From assembly GCA_963676095.1 (NCBI GenBank), contig OY781040.1, forward strand, positions 3,968,001 to 4,032,000: a stretch of 64,000 bases of DNA. The letters are read 5' to 3'. The notes under the pieces are model-generated. The model searched no databases, was not told the origin of the DNA, and worked only from the letters and a program-made list of their open reading frames with translations. Source of the stretch: G963676095 sp963676095 (lineage in GTDB: Bacteria > Bacteroidota > Bacteroidia > Bacteroidales > Prolixibacteraceae). Below, piece by piece: positions 1-9,478 of this stretch (position 1 is its first letter; every line of letters starts with the position of its first letter). The position numbers and the translations under genes were made by a program.

Positions 1-102
1 GTCTGGTCGGATTTTAGTTGGTTCGCATTATTCGGTGTTAAATATAAGTATTTTTTCAATCAGACGTTTTTTGACAATTATAAAAGGACAGCCGATTATA
101 AT

Positions 103-136
103 TAATATGCTGATGGCACAGGCCATCAGCATATTA
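103..136 (-). terminator. Long perfect hairpin after the GH16 gene
   Basis: TAATATGCTGATGGC (103-117) pairs with GCCATCAGCATATTA (122-136) around a 4-base loop, a 15-bp perfect stem. It lies about 100 bases beyond the stop codon of the last PUL1 gene, so it probably ends or protects that transcript. The minus-strand sequence after the stem is A/T-rich but lacks a clean U-run, so a 3'-stabilising stem is as likely as a terminator. Confidence 0.5.
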
Positions 137-151
137 TATTGTATGGTCTTA

Positions 152-171
152 TTTTTGAAATACCCTGACAT
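152..171 (-). repeat. 20-bp echo of the GH16 3' end
   Basis: The 20 bases at 152-171 are identical to 240-259, which encode the last residues of the GH16 protein (VRVFQK). On the minus strand the outer copy also reads D-V-R-V-F-Q-K followed by TAA. It therefore looks like the tail of a second, lost GH16 copy, or a short duplication that gave the gene a spare end. Confidence 0.7.
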
Positions 172-233
172 CGCACTTAGTCTAAGACTAAATGCAGGGG
201 ATTTAAAATGAGATTTTTAACGAGAATCTATTT

Positions 234-1349
234 TCATTTTTTTTGAAATACCCTGACATAATCTATCTCGTATATTGTAGGCAAGCAACTTTCATCGACC
301 CCCTGCTGGCCGCCCCAACTACCACCCCAGGCCATATTCAGAATGATATAGAAGGGTGAATCATAAGGCCAATCATCTGTTCCCGTACCCGGATTGTTAT
401 AAGTATAAAATGTTTTATCATCGAGAAGGAATGTTATACTCGTAGCAGTCCATTCCATTGCATACTTATGAAACTCGGTTTGTGAAGTGGGGCAATCAAT
501 TGTGCCGCTTTTAGGGTTGCTTCCATAATGGTTATTGGCATGAAGGCTACTGACAATTACATTCGGATTGTAACCTACTTCCTCCATAATATCCATCTCT
601 CCGTCATCTGGCCACGCGGTATAGTTAACAGGCATCATCCAGAATGCGGGCCAGGTGCCTTTCCCTGTTGGAAGTTTGAGACGAGCTTCAATATAGCCAT
701 ATTTCCATCCTGTACTTTCTTTTCCGTACATGCGAATAGAATATACGTTGCCATTTATCTTGGCGGTCTTTATTTTTAATGTACCGTCTGTAATATAAGC
801 AAGCGTATCGCCTGAATTTGTAATTCCGGCAACATAATACTGTAACTCATCATTAACAAAACCCGGATCGGCTACTTGGTAAGTCCAATCAGAACCGGGC
901 ATGGCGGGTTTACCTCCTGCCAATCGGGCATCGTCGAATTCGTCGTGCCAAACAAGCGAATAACCGTCTGGAGTATCGATATCATCAGACACATCGCCTT
1001 TTTGTGTTACCGTTATTGTATCACGTGCGCTTCCCGACTTTACTACCAGCACCGCTGTACGAGCTGACGTTTCCGTGTTCTTTTCCACACTTACCGTAAC
1101 CGTTTCCTCGCTATTGATACTTGAACTCGGAGAACAATTAATCCAATCTTTTGTACTGTAGATAGTCCATTCGTTGGTGACACTTATATCTACAGTAGCT
1201 GTATCGGCGTTACTATCAAACGAAAGTTCGTGAGTGGAACAGGTAATTGTAACCGACGGTGTTTCTTTAATATCATCACTGTCGTTGCTGCAACCAAGCA
1301 AAGCAAGAAACATGACCATTAAACTTAATATATGCATTTTACTTTTCAT
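234..1349 (-). CDS. BACON-GH16 endo-beta-glucanase lipoprotein
   Basis: Predicted surface endo-glycanase, most likely a beta-1,3-glucanase (laminarinase-type GH16) that cuts polymer into oligosaccharides for the neighbouring SusC/SusD importer. Seen: a lipoprotein signal with LLGC at residue 20, a BACON-type beta-sandwich at about 32-118, then a GH16 domain at about 128-371. The GH16 signature EMDIME gives nucleophile E251, D253 and acid/base E256, preceded by the usual GTWPAFWM stretch and followed by the C-terminal DYVRVFQ strand. It is the last gene of the minus-strand PUL1 operon, 13 bases after the surface glycan-binding protein. Family assignment is firm. The exact substrate is inferred; other GH16 members cut agar, carrageenan or mixed-linkage glucan. 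Confidence 0.9.
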   Translation of the reverse strand: MKSKMHILSLMVMFLALLGCSNDSDDIKETPSVTITCSTHELSFDSNADTATVDISVTNEWTIYSTKDWINCSPSSSINSEETVTVSVEKNTETSARTAVLVVKSGSARDTITVTQKGDVSDDIDTPDGYSLVWHDEFDDARLAGGKPAMPGSDWTYQVADPGFVNDELQYYVAGITNSGDTLAYITDGTLKIKTAKINGNVYSIRMYGKESTGWKYGYIEARLKLPTGKGTWPAFWMMPVNYTAWPDDGEMDIMEEVGYNPNVIVSSLHANNHYGSNPKSGTIDCPTSQTEFHKYAMEWTATSITFLLDDKTFYTYNNPGTGTDDWPYDSPFYIILNMAWGGSWGGQQGVDESCLPTIYEIDYVRVFQKK

Positions 1350-1362
1350 GTATCAGTTGTTT

Positions 1363-3213
1363 TCATTCATTGCAGGAAGACTCTTTCAGTATGACGCTGC
1401 TAACCGTTACTTCGGTATTTGCCGGATTACCGCCAAAATCGAAGACAAGATTAACCTGGTCAATGTCAATACCGTCCATTTCCGTCATCTTGAATTCGTA
1501 ATCTTCATATGCTGTCAATGAAATATTTTTGGTGAAGAAATAAGTATTATCATCACCGTTTTTATAAAGCTTCACTGTGACATTTCCAATATTTGTGGTT
1601 GAATTTAATATACAGTGGAAGTCGTAAGAGTTTTCGGCAGAGGTTGCAATATCCGTATTGAAAAAGCACTGTGCCTGCCACTGGTCAGTTGTAGCAGTTG
1701 GAAGACTGAATGTATATGAGTTTCCATCCTGAGTCATTTCAGGGTCATTTATCTGTGACCAGCCCGGGGCATAATAGTAAGAATTTGTAAAGGTGGCTGT
1801 CTTCCATAAGTTGCAATCCGAGTTCTCATCCCAGTTAACATTACCCGGATCATCATCAATTACAGTGCCATCATCACAACTGTGTTCCTTTATTACTACA
1901 TCGCTTACCGTAACTTCTGTATTCTCAGAATTTCCACCAAAATCCACTACCATGTTTACATTCTCGATATCCAGACCAGTCAAGTCAGTATAAATAACAT
2001 AAGTATCTTCATATGCTTTCAAAGATAGATTTTCAACAAAATAGTAAGTGTTGTCATCGCCTTTTGCATATAATTTAACCGTTACATTACCGATAGCTTT
2101 TGTTGAATTTAATTTACAGGAAAAATCGTAATTATTAGCCGAATTGGTTGAGATATCGGTATTAAAGAAGCATTGTGCCTGCCACTGTTCGGATGTAGCC
2201 GTAGTAAGGCTGAACGTGTATGAGTTTCCTTCTTGTGTCATTTCAGGGTCACTTATCTGTGACCAGCCCGGTGCATAATAATAACTGAATGTAATGGCGG
2301 CGCTTTTCCACATGTTGCAGTTACTGTCGGGGTCATACCCCTCACGATCTTCATCAACGCTCGATTTGGTTACGAGTATAAAGTGCCAGGCAATGCTTCC
2401 GTTATCGGCTATAAGCTCCATACGATCAGAGGTTAATTTAACGATCTTAAACTTAGGATTATAATACGAATTATCGTAGGGAATATAGGGAAACAATGTG
2501 TTTTCAGGAAACGTCAGAAATACATCATTACCTTCCACTTCAAAACCGTAGCTTGCGGTTTGTTTGTCAACAGGAACCTTATAGTCGGAACCGGTGGTGT
2601 TATATTCGCTAAATAATGAACACCCTGAATTAACGAGTACGGTTCCGCCATCGCCCGGGTCATAAGTGTAAACGCTATCAGTCGAAAATGTGAGTATATC
2701 ATCATAAAGTCCCGTTCCATTTTTCTCGTTTGGTGCAGCGCTGTACAGGTTTGTACCATCGGTCCCCGTGTCGCCATAGGAAATATGCCCCTCTTCATCG
2801 CTGGCAACAACCCATTCTTTGGAAGAATCACCTGCCATACGTGATATTAAACTACTAAAATCAACGAGGCTGTTGTCGATCGTGAACTCCCTGGTTACAG
2901 AACCATCGCTGATGCCGTTGGAATTGCCTGTTTTAATTTCAACCCGATAGGTTCCGGCACTGGAATATATTTTAGTCAAACCATTAACGGTAGAGTATTC
3001 ATCACCATCAAATATCCAAATCGGATAACATTTCAAATTATCAATAGAAAAAGTTACCTGATTTATGCTTTGATCGACTGTTATTGTTGCATTTATATCT
3101 GCTGCTGCCGGGATATCATCTTCACTCAGCGATTGAACATCTTCCGGAGAACAAGCTGAAAAAAATACCGGAAACACTGTTATCCAGAATAATATAGTTA
3201 TAAATTTTTTCAT
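1363..3213 (-). CDS. Surface glycan-binding lipoprotein, PKD and duplicated C-terminal domains
   Basis: Probable SusE/SGBP-type protein that holds polysaccharide at the cell surface. The start at 3213 puts the signal peptide at the N-terminus with Cys21 as lipid anchor; an ATG four codons upstream (3225) is possible. In the 616-aa form, residues 40-113 resemble a PKD/Ig-like domain and 114-285 a middle domain with a KEWVVASDEEGHISYG segment of the kind seen in laminarin-locus binding proteins. Two ~150-aa domains at 297-446 and 465-614 are strongly alike: both share YYYAPGWSQI, DPEMTQ, QWQAQCFFNTDI and the VxxDFGGN end. These repeats look like a galactose-binding/CBM4-9-like fold. No catalytic signature is visible. 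It sits between susD and the GH16 gene. Confidence 0.8.
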   Translation of the reverse strand: MKKFITILFWITVFPVFFSACSPEDVQSLSEDDIPAAADINATITVDQSINQVTFSIDNLKCYPIWIFDGDEYSTVNGLTKIYSSAGTYRVEIKTGNSNGISDGSVTREFTIDNSLVDFSSLISRMAGDSSKEWVVASDEEGHISYGDTGTDGTNLYSAAPNEKNGTGLYDDILTFSTDSVYTYDPGDGGTVLVNSGCSLFSEYNTTGSDYKVPVDKQTASYGFEVEGNDVFLTFPENTLFPYIPYDNSYYNPKFKIVKLTSDRMELIADNGSIAWHFILVTKSSVDEDREGYDPDSNCNMWKSAAITFSYYYAPGWSQISDPEMTQEGNSYTFSLTTATSEQWQAQCFFNTDISTNSANNYDFSCKLNSTKAIGNVTVKLYAKGDDNTYYFVENLSLKAYEDTYVIYTDLTGLDIENVNMVVDFGGNSENTEVTVSDVVIKEHSCDDGTVIDDDPGNVNWDENSDCNLWKTATFTNSYYYAPGWSQINDPEMTQDGNSYTFSLPTATTDQWQAQCFFNTDIATSAENSYDFHCILNSTTNIGNVTVKLYKNGDDNTYFFTKNISLTAYEDYEFKMTEMDGIDIDQVNLVFDFGGNPANTEVTVSSVILKESSCNE

Positions 3214-3234
3214 AAATTCTGCCATAAATGTTGG

Positions 3235-4743
3235 TTAATAATCATTTTGGGTTAATCCGCTGTCAGAGTCAAGTTCAGACTGGGGAATAGGAAGATACTT
3301 TTTCGATTCGGTCCACGTATTGGTACGGTAATCGTTTGGGACCAGATAGGTACTGGCCAGTCCTGTTCTGATCAGATCCCAGTAACGTTTGCCTTCACCC
3401 AGGAATTCCAGGCGGCGTTCATTGATAATATTCTCGACGGTTGGGGATGTGCTCCCCAGTCCGGCCCGTTCGCGAACTTCGTCCAGGTAAGTTTGGGCGC
3501 TGCCTGATCCGGAAGTACCTCTGGACAGGAGCTCTGCTGCATTCAGGAGCGTTTCTGCATAGCGGTAAACACGGTAGTTATTGTTATAGTTCATGTCTGC
3601 CGATCCGGAATAATTTGCATTTCCGTTGGCACGGGCAATATATTTTTTCAGAAAATAACCTTCGTCCTGATAACGTGCCGAGTGAGTCGCTCCCGTCTCT
3701 TCAGAGTAAGCTTCGAAGTTCAAAATTCCGCCATCACGGCGCTGGTCATTTTCGTCGTACATTTCGTAGGCAGCCGCCCGAACGGGTTCGAATCCCCAAC
3801 CCCCGTCGTAGTCAGAACTTCCGGAGAGGTTGTAGATCCCTATCAGCTTGGGGTAAACAGTACCTCCGTCCCCAATCGCGTTATCCCAGGCCCGTCCGCC
3901 GTTCGTGCTGAAATAATTAATCTCGAAGATTGACTCATCACACCATTCCCCCGATTCTTCCCAGATACTTCCAAAGTCGTCCATCAGCGAATATTTCCCG
4001 GAATCAATAATTTCGTTCATGTATTTCAGTGCCGTGGAATAGCGGCTTTCGTCGTTCTGATACATAACCACCTCGGCATAGAGCATATAAGCCATGGCAA
4101 GCGTTACACGTCCGTAATTGCTTTCTTCTGCTTTCATTGGCAGTCCACCGTTTTCAATCGCATCTTCCAGTGTCGTGATAATCCCGGTATAAACGGAGTC
4201 GGCTGAATATTGCTTCGTTGTGTAAGGATAATCTAGGTTTTTCTCATAGTACGGGATGTTTCCCCAGAGTTTCCATAACCAGGTATAGTACAAAGCGCGT
4301 AAAACTTTTGCTTCGGCGAGGTAAAGTGCTTTATTTGTATCGGATATATCGGTCACATCATCCATGTAATAAATCACGTTATTCGCGCGGTTCACGCCCG
4401 AATAGAATGTTGTCCAGAGGTCGCTGACAACAGAGGTCGGGAGTGCCGAATAATTGGACATACGGTGCAGGTAGATGCAGTCGTTTTCATCGCTTCCGCC
4501 TACATAAACATCATCAGCCATGATGTCTGAGACCATCCCGATCTGGGTATATTGTCCCCAGGCATAATCAATCCACTGTAACGGATCATAAGCCGCGACC
4601 AAAGCCTCAAAAATGCGGTCTTCTGTTGTATAATATTCATCTATTGTTACGCTGTCTGCCGATTCTACATTCAAAAAGTCTTCGGAGCAGGAACTTAATC
4701 CCAGGATGAACAGGATACTGAGTAAAATATATTTTTGTTTCAT
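3235..4743 (-). CDS. SusD/RagB outer-membrane lipoprotein (PUL1)
   Basis: SusD-family lipoprotein that caps the SusC porin and binds glycan before import. Seen: a lipoprotein signal ending LSSC (Cys19), a helical N-terminal half with TPR-like repeats (residues about 80-240, including AEAKVLRALYYTWLWKLWG) and the family C-terminus with INERRLEFLGEGKRYWDLIRTG and YLPIPQSELD. The length, 502 aa, is normal. It starts 18 bases after the susC stop codon and is followed by the glycan-binding protein, so the genes are co-transcribed. The substrate cannot be read from SusD alone; the GH16 partner suggests a beta-glucan. Confidence 0.95.
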   Translation of the reverse strand: MKQKYILLSILFILGLSSCSEDFLNVESADSVTIDEYYTTEDRIFEALVAAYDPLQWIDYAWGQYTQIGMVSDIMADDVYVGGSDENDCIYLHRMSNYSALPTSVVSDLWTTFYSGVNRANNVIYYMDDVTDISDTNKALYLAEAKVLRALYYTWLWKLWGNIPYYEKNLDYPYTTKQYSADSVYTGIITTLEDAIENGGLPMKAEESNYGRVTLAMAYMLYAEVVMYQNDESRYSTALKYMNEIIDSGKYSLMDDFGSIWEESGEWCDESIFEINYFSTNGGRAWDNAIGDGGTVYPKLIGIYNLSGSSDYDGGWGFEPVRAAAYEMYDENDQRRDGGILNFEAYSEETGATHSARYQDEGYFLKKYIARANGNANYSGSADMNYNNNYRVYRYAETLLNAAELLSRGTSGSGSAQTYLDEVRERAGLGSTSPTVENIINERRLEFLGEGKRYWDLIRTGLASTYLVPNDYRTNTWTESKKYLPIPQSELDSDSGLTQNDY

Positions 4744-4761
4744 ACTTGTAAATTTTTCGAA

Positions 4762-7700
4762 TTATAAGGAAAGGTTTACTCCTACCGTATAGGTTTTTGC
4801 CTGGGGATATACACCCCGGTCGATACCTAGCGAGGTGCCTCCTGAAGATATTTCCGGATCGAATCCTTCGTATTTGGTAAATGTAAACAGGTTTTCAGCA
4901 GCAATGTAAAAACGGAGGCTGCCGATGAACGCTTTTCTTGTCCACTTGTCGGGAAGGGTATAGCCTAATGTTACATTTTTTATTCGCATGTAGGATCCAT
5001 CTTTCACGAAGAGATCTGAAGATAACCAGTTTCCGTTATCATCCGAATTTAACGTGAAACGTGGAATTTTGCTGGAGGTGCCTTCCCCTGTCCACCTGTT
5101 CAGCATATAAGAGGGAAGGTTGATATAGGCAATATCCGTGCGTCTGGTTGCATCATAGATATCATTTCCTATTGTACCCTGGAGCATCATGCTGAAGTCG
5201 AGTCCTTTCCAGGTTACATTCAGGCTCATTCCATAGGTCCAGTCAGGCATGCCTTTCCCTATCATCGTCCGGTCGTCATCATCGATCGAGCCGTCCTTGT
5301 CGAGGTCCTTAAAGCGGACATCTCCGGGTACGGCATCCGGTTGGAGCAGGTCCCCGTCTGCATTCACATATGCATCAATTTCCTGCCGGTTCTGGAATAT
5401 CCCGTCTGTTTTATATCCATAGAAGAACGGAAACGGAAAACCGTTTTGTGCACGTGAGATGGTACCTACATTCTGATAGGAATCATAGTTGCTGAAGCCA
5501 TCCGAATTTCCAAGGTTCAGTAATTTATTCTTCAGGTAAGAGGCATTACCATTTACCCGGAAACTCCAGTCTGAAATTTTGAAAAGATAAGTAACCTCGA
5601 ATTCGACTCCGCGGTTTCGCATACTTCCTACGTTTCCCCAGGGTTTTGATTCACCGACATAGGAAGGAACAGACATTTCCATGAGCATTCCGTCTGTTTT
5701 TTTGTTAAAATAGTCAACCGTGAAGGTGAGTGAATTGTCCCAAAAGCCAAGATCAGTACCGAAGTCGGTCTGAATAGATTCTTCCCAGTGGAGGTTTTCA
5801 TTGGACAATCCTGAAGGTTTGGTTCCGTTGTACAAGGTTCCGTCTCCTGAGCCAAAGGAATAATTGTTCCCGGTGGAAGTCTGTGAGGTATACAAGAGAT
5901 CATCAATGTTTTCGTTCCCGTTTTTACCCCAGGACCCCCTTATCTTGATGGAAGATAACCAGTCCGGACGGTCCTGCATAAATTGTTCATTGGTCAGGTT
6001 CCAGCCTGCAGATACAGAGGGAAATATTCCATAGCGTTTTCCGGCTCCGAATTTAGATGATCCGTCGCGTCGGACAGTGGCCTGCAGCATGTACCGCTCG
6101 TCATAATTATAGCTTAAACGGGCAAAGAGCGAAGAAAGCGTATGGGGCGTGTAAGCACTACCAGAAACAGCCTGGTCCCCGTTGGCGGATGTTCCCGTTG
6201 TGAAGTTGATATTGGCCTTACTGCCATCTTCTTCAACCATGTACTTATTACTGCCGCTTAAATAGCGTCCGGTCGCTTTTTTTGCCGATTGACCGATAAT
6301 GGCCTGAATGCTGTGTTTTCCCAGAAATTTCTTGTCGTAGGAGAGTACATTTTCAATCTGCCATACCAGCGAGCGGTTCATGCTCGACCAGACTTTCGAA
6401 TAATCAGAATAATTGGACTGACCGAGATAATATTCAGGCGACCATCCGTCTGTACCCCAGAATGAAAGGTCCGTACCAAAGGATGATTTAAATTTCAGGT
6501 TATCCCACAGCGTAAGCTCTCCCCAGAAAGAGGAAACGAATTTATCTGAATTTCCCTTTTCCCCTGGAAGTGCCAGCTGTGCTACAGGATTGGTTATTTC
6601 ATTATAATCAGATCCGGCAATGGTATAGATCAGATCGTTATTGGGGTCCCTTACTGCATTCGGATAATTCTCTTCCGCAGCGTCCTGGTCTTCTTCATAA
6701 AGGCCGAGAAGGGGCGAAAAGGCAATGGCGCTCCCCAATATTGAACCGTATTCCGAATTTTCAGTGATCCCGTGGGATGTTGTCCTCGTGTAGGCAATAC
6801 TTATTCCGGCAGTAAATTTATTTAGAAAGTTCCTGTCTGCATTATCGAGCAGGTTATAGGTCGTATTGTTCCGCAGCGATAACCGTTCGTAGTTGGACCG
6901 GTCCCAGTTCCCGCCGACAATACCGTCTTGTTTAAAATATCCTGCAGAGATATAGTAAAGCACCTTGTCTCCACCTCCGCTTATACTAAACTGATGACTT
7001 AATTCAGGGGCATTGTCATAAAATACAAGGTCTTGCCAGTCGTTCCCCTCTCCATAGGAATATGGATCGTCGTATCTGATTGCCTGGCCTGAGTTCAGTA
7101 ATCCCTCGTTAATCAATGTTGCGTATTCTGTGGCATCCAGGACATCTCTTTTCCTCCATTTACTTTGCCAACCTTTTGAGAAGTCGTAGGTTACTTTTAT
7201 TTTTCCTTTGCTCCCGTTTTTTGTTGTTATCAGGATAACGCCATTGGCTGCCCGTGCTCCGTAAACTGCCCCGGAAGCAGCATCTTTCAGAACCTCAATT
7301 GATTGAATGTCATTGGGATTCAGATAGTCTATGCCTCCGTCAATAGGCATACCGTCAACAATATAAAGCGGATCGCTGTCGTTGATTGTCCCGATCCCAC
7401 GGATCCGGACCTGAGGCGAGGAACCTGGCTGTCCGGACGATGCCGTAACGGTAACCCCTGCTGCTAATCCTTTCAGTGCATCATCAACACGGATGGGTGC
7501 TACGTTTTTCAGGTCATCTGACGAAACCTTTGCGATAGAAGCCGTGACGACACTTTTCTTTTGTACTCCATATCCGATGGCAACTACTTCTTCAATACCA
7601 ATCGTTTCTTCTTCCATAACAAAATTGATGACAGCCTTTCCGGAAACCGGTATTTCCTGCGTTTTCATTCCCACGAAAGAGCAGGATAGCGTTGCATCGG

Positions 7701-8235
7701 CAGGAATGTTGGTCAGTATGTAATTCCCGTTCATGTCGGAAATGGTTCCCTGGGAGGTGCCTTTTACCACGATTGTTACTCCTGGGATTGGCTCATTGTT
7801 TGAGCCGGTAACCCTGCCTTTTACCGTCAGTTGTTGTTGTACTGTCCATGACGGATCTCCACCGGCTTGACGGTCCCTGGCAATAACGATCTGACGCCCT
7901 GTAATGGTGTACTTTAAGCCGGTCCCTTTTAAAATGTAGTTAAGGGTTTCGTCAATCTTTGCATTTGTAAGCATGATATCAATTGTCTTGTCCGAATGTA
8001 CCTGCTCGTAATTAAACAGGAAATAATAATCTGTTTGTTCTTCTATTTCTTCGAGGACATCAACAATTTTTGCATTTTTCATATCCAGGTTTAAGGTAGC
8101 TTTCTGTGACCAGGATTTTGTTGCCCATCCTTGTGCCACCACAATCAATAATAGGCCGAGCGTTAGTCTCATGATTCGAAAAGATTTAATCAAAGCATGA
8201 TAATACCATGCTTCTTCAATTTGTTTTTTTTTCAT
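4762..8235 (-). CDS. SusC/RagA TonB-dependent receptor with STN domain (PUL1)
   Basis: Outer-membrane TonB-dependent importer of oligosaccharides. The 1157 residues comprise an unusually long hydrophilic N-terminus before the signal segment (about 20-45), an STN signalling domain (about 50-115), a carboxypeptidase-regulatory-like domain (about 135-215, with VKGTSQGTI and SCSFVGMKT), a plug domain starting EEVVAIGYG, with IRGIGTINDSDPLYIVDG, and a 22-strand barrel ending in an aromatic-rich strand. The STN domain and the upstream fecR/ECF pair imply trans-envelope signalling that controls this operon. The start at 8235 lies in the context ATTCAAATTTATGAAAA, shared with the fourth susC of the window. 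A leader hairpin lies about 50 nt upstream. Confidence 0.95.
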   Translation of the reverse strand: MKKKQIEEAWYYHALIKSFRIMRLTLGLLLIVVAQGWATKSWSQKATLNLDMKNAKIVDVLEEIEEQTDYYFLFNYEQVHSDKTIDIMLTNAKIDETLNYILKGTGLKYTITGRQIVIARDRQAGGDPSWTVQQQLTVKGRVTGSNNEPIPGVTIVVKGTSQGTISDMNGNYILTNIPADATLSCSFVGMKTQEIPVSGKAVINFVMEEETIGIEEVVAIGYGVQKKSVVTASIAKVSSDDLKNVAPIRVDDALKGLAAGVTVTASSGQPGSSPQVRIRGIGTINDSDPLYIVDGMPIDGGIDYLNPNDIQSIEVLKDAASGAVYGARAANGVILITTKNGSKGKIKVTYDFSKGWQSKWRKRDVLDATEYATLINEGLLNSGQAIRYDDPYSYGEGNDWQDLVFYDNAPELSHQFSISGGGDKVLYYISAGYFKQDGIVGGNWDRSNYERLSLRNNTTYNLLDNADRNFLNKFTAGISIAYTRTTSHGITENSEYGSILGSAIAFSPLLGLYEEDQDAAEENYPNAVRDPNNDLIYTIAGSDYNEITNPVAQLALPGEKGNSDKFVSSFWGELTLWDNLKFKSSFGTDLSFWGTDGWSPEYYLGQSNYSDYSKVWSSMNRSLVWQIENVLSYDKKFLGKHSIQAIIGQSAKKATGRYLSGSNKYMVEEDGSKANINFTTGTSANGDQAVSGSAYTPHTLSSLFARLSYNYDERYMLQATVRRDGSSKFGAGKRYGIFPSVSAGWNLTNEQFMQDRPDWLSSIKIRGSWGKNGNENIDDLLYTSQTSTGNNYSFGSGDGTLYNGTKPSGLSNENLHWEESIQTDFGTDLGFWDNSLTFTVDYFNKKTDGMLMEMSVPSYVGESKPWGNVGSMRNRGVEFEVTYLFKISDWSFRVNGNASYLKNKLLNLGNSDGFSNYDSYQNVGTISRAQNGFPFPFFYGYKTDGIFQNRQEIDAYVNADGDLLQPDAVPGDVRFKDLDKDGSIDDDDRTMIGKGMPDWTYGMSLNVTWKGLDFSMMLQGTIGNDIYDATRRTDIAYINLPSYMLNRWTGEGTSSKIPRFTLNSDDNGNWLSSDLFVKDGSYMRIKNVTLGYTLPDKWTRKAFIGSLRFYIAAENLFTFTKYEGFDPEISSGGTSLGIDRGVYPQAKTYTVGVNLSL

Positions 8236-8285
8236 AAATTTGAATAGTTTGAGTGTTAATGACAGAATGTTAACTCTTAACTCTA

Positions 8286-8314
8286 TCAGGGAAACGCCGC
8301 AATCGTTTTCCTGA
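8286..8314 (-). promoter_or_regulatory. Leader hairpin upstream of susC1
   Basis: TCAGGGAAACG (8286-8296) and CGTTTTCCTGA (8304-8314) form an 11-bp stem with one wobble/mismatch, ending 51 nt upstream of the susC ATG. A T-run follows on the plus strand (8315-8320), but no plus-strand gene needs a terminator here. Similar stems precede the other three susC genes. A second small hairpin (CCGGT/ACCGG) lies near 8382-8398, closer to fecR. Confidence 0.55.
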
Positions 8315-8455
8315 TTTTTTATTTGGTTGAGGTCATGTTTTCATGTTATGCCAGATAATTAAATGTTTAACATACTTTTTAACCGGTTTGTGACCGGCTA
8401 ATTTCTCCTTCTATTATTTTTTTTCAGATTTTTCATGGATATAAAATGTTATTTA

Positions 8456-9478
8456 TCAGGGGTTTTTTGTGATAAAAACGTTGGAGCTTTGATGAGAACC
8501 ATCTGGTTTCAGGCGCCCGGTGTCTATCCTGTAATGAAAAGTTGCCGTAGACTGAAGTAATTTTAGCGCTTCTTCAAGGCTTTCGTTCGTGAATGTTGCC
8601 TTAAAATGAAGATTAAGTAGTTCTTCATCTTTTACTTTAATACGGACGCCGTACCACCTGCTCATCCTTCTGATCACTTCTGACATCGGGGCATTTTCAA
8701 AAATTAACCTGCCATTGATCCATCCGGAATAATTTTCTGCATTGACCTGGCGGTAATTGGCTGAGGAAGTTTGACGGTCATACTTCAGCTGATAGCCTGC
8801 TTCCATCTCTTTCAATAACGATTGGTTCACATCCAGAACAGCTACCTTACCTTCTTTCAGAATAACACTTACTTCAGGATCGTCTTCGTAAGCTGAGACA
8901 TCGAATTCCGTGCCGGTTGCCCTAACCATGATCTCGTTGGCTTTAACGAGGAAAGGGTGTTCCTTGTCGCTGTGGACATGAAAGAAAGCCTCTCCTTTAA
9001 CCTCGACATGGCGGTCCTCGCCGAAGTCTACCGGGTAACGGATTCTTGAGTTCCCGTTGAGCCATACCAACGAGCCATCGGGAAGATTTAATGCCGTGCG
9101 GGAACCTGAGGGTGAATTTACTTCTACATAAACGTCTTTTTGTTTCAGGTACTGGTTAAGTTGCAGAATGAGAATTGCAGATAACAGAAGTAGAGGTAAC
9201 ATCAGTATCGCTGCAATCCTTGAATAATACTTTATAATTTTACTGAAATGGTCGTTTTGAATTGACCGTTTTTTCTGCCTGCTGTTGATGTCTGAAAGTA
9301 TTACCGAGAGATCCTTCTTTTGCCGCGTATTGTCAAGGGCAAAATTTTCCCAGTGTTCTGCCATGAGTTCCACAAGTTCTTTGTCCTCATCCAGAACCAT
9401 TTTTTTTAATCTGAAATAATCGTCCTGAGAATACTTGTTATTAAAAAAGCGTTGTAATAAATCGAGCTTATCTTTCAT
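8456..9478 (-). CDS. FecR-family anti-sigma factor (PUL1)
   Basis: Inner-membrane anti-sigma factor that is thought to relay glycan binding by SusC to the partner ECF sigma factor. Seen: a cytoplasmic N-terminal helical part (1-85), one membrane segment at about 88-110 (IAAILMLPLLLLSAILIL), then a periplasmic FecR domain (SPSGSRTALNLPDGSLVWLNGNSRIRYP begins it; EGKVAV ends it) and a C-terminal domain typical of Bacteroidota FecR (SEVIRRMSRWYGV). Its start overlaps the sigma-factor stop by 11 bases, indicating translational coupling. Downstream is susC after a 220-bp gap, which is where a sigma-dependent promoter would lie. Confidence 0.93.
   Translation of the reverse strand: MKDKLDLLQRFFNNKYSQDDYFRLKKMVLDEDKELVELMAEHWENFALDNTRQKKDLSVILSDINSRQKKRSIQNDHFSKIIKYYSRIAAILMLPLLLLSAILILQLNQYLKQKDVYVEVNSPSGSRTALNLPDGSLVWLNGNSRIRYPVDFGEDRHVEVKGEAFFHVHSDKEHPFLVKANEIMVRATGTEFDVSAYEDDPEVSVILKEGKVAVLDVNQSLLKEMEAGYQLKYDRQTSSANYRQVNAENYSGWINGRLIFENAPMSEVIRRMSRWYGVRIKVKDEELLNLHFKATFTNESLEEALKLLQSTATFHYRIDTGRLKPDGSHQSSNVFITKNP

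Larger units (their letters stand above)
1..233. other. Intergenic region downstream of PUL1
   Basis: No gene was found in this stretch. It follows the 3' end of the minus-strand PUL1 operon. It holds a strong hairpin (103-136) and a 20-bp copy of the extreme 3' end of the GH16 gene (152-171). The first 100 bases are A/T-rich and show nothing recognisable. Confidence 0.6.

Noticed and set aside
8286..8320. Plus-strand intrinsic terminator in the susC1 leader
   Set aside because: Stem plus six T would fit a terminator, but no plus-strand gene lies upstream; the conserved position relative to susC favours a leader element.
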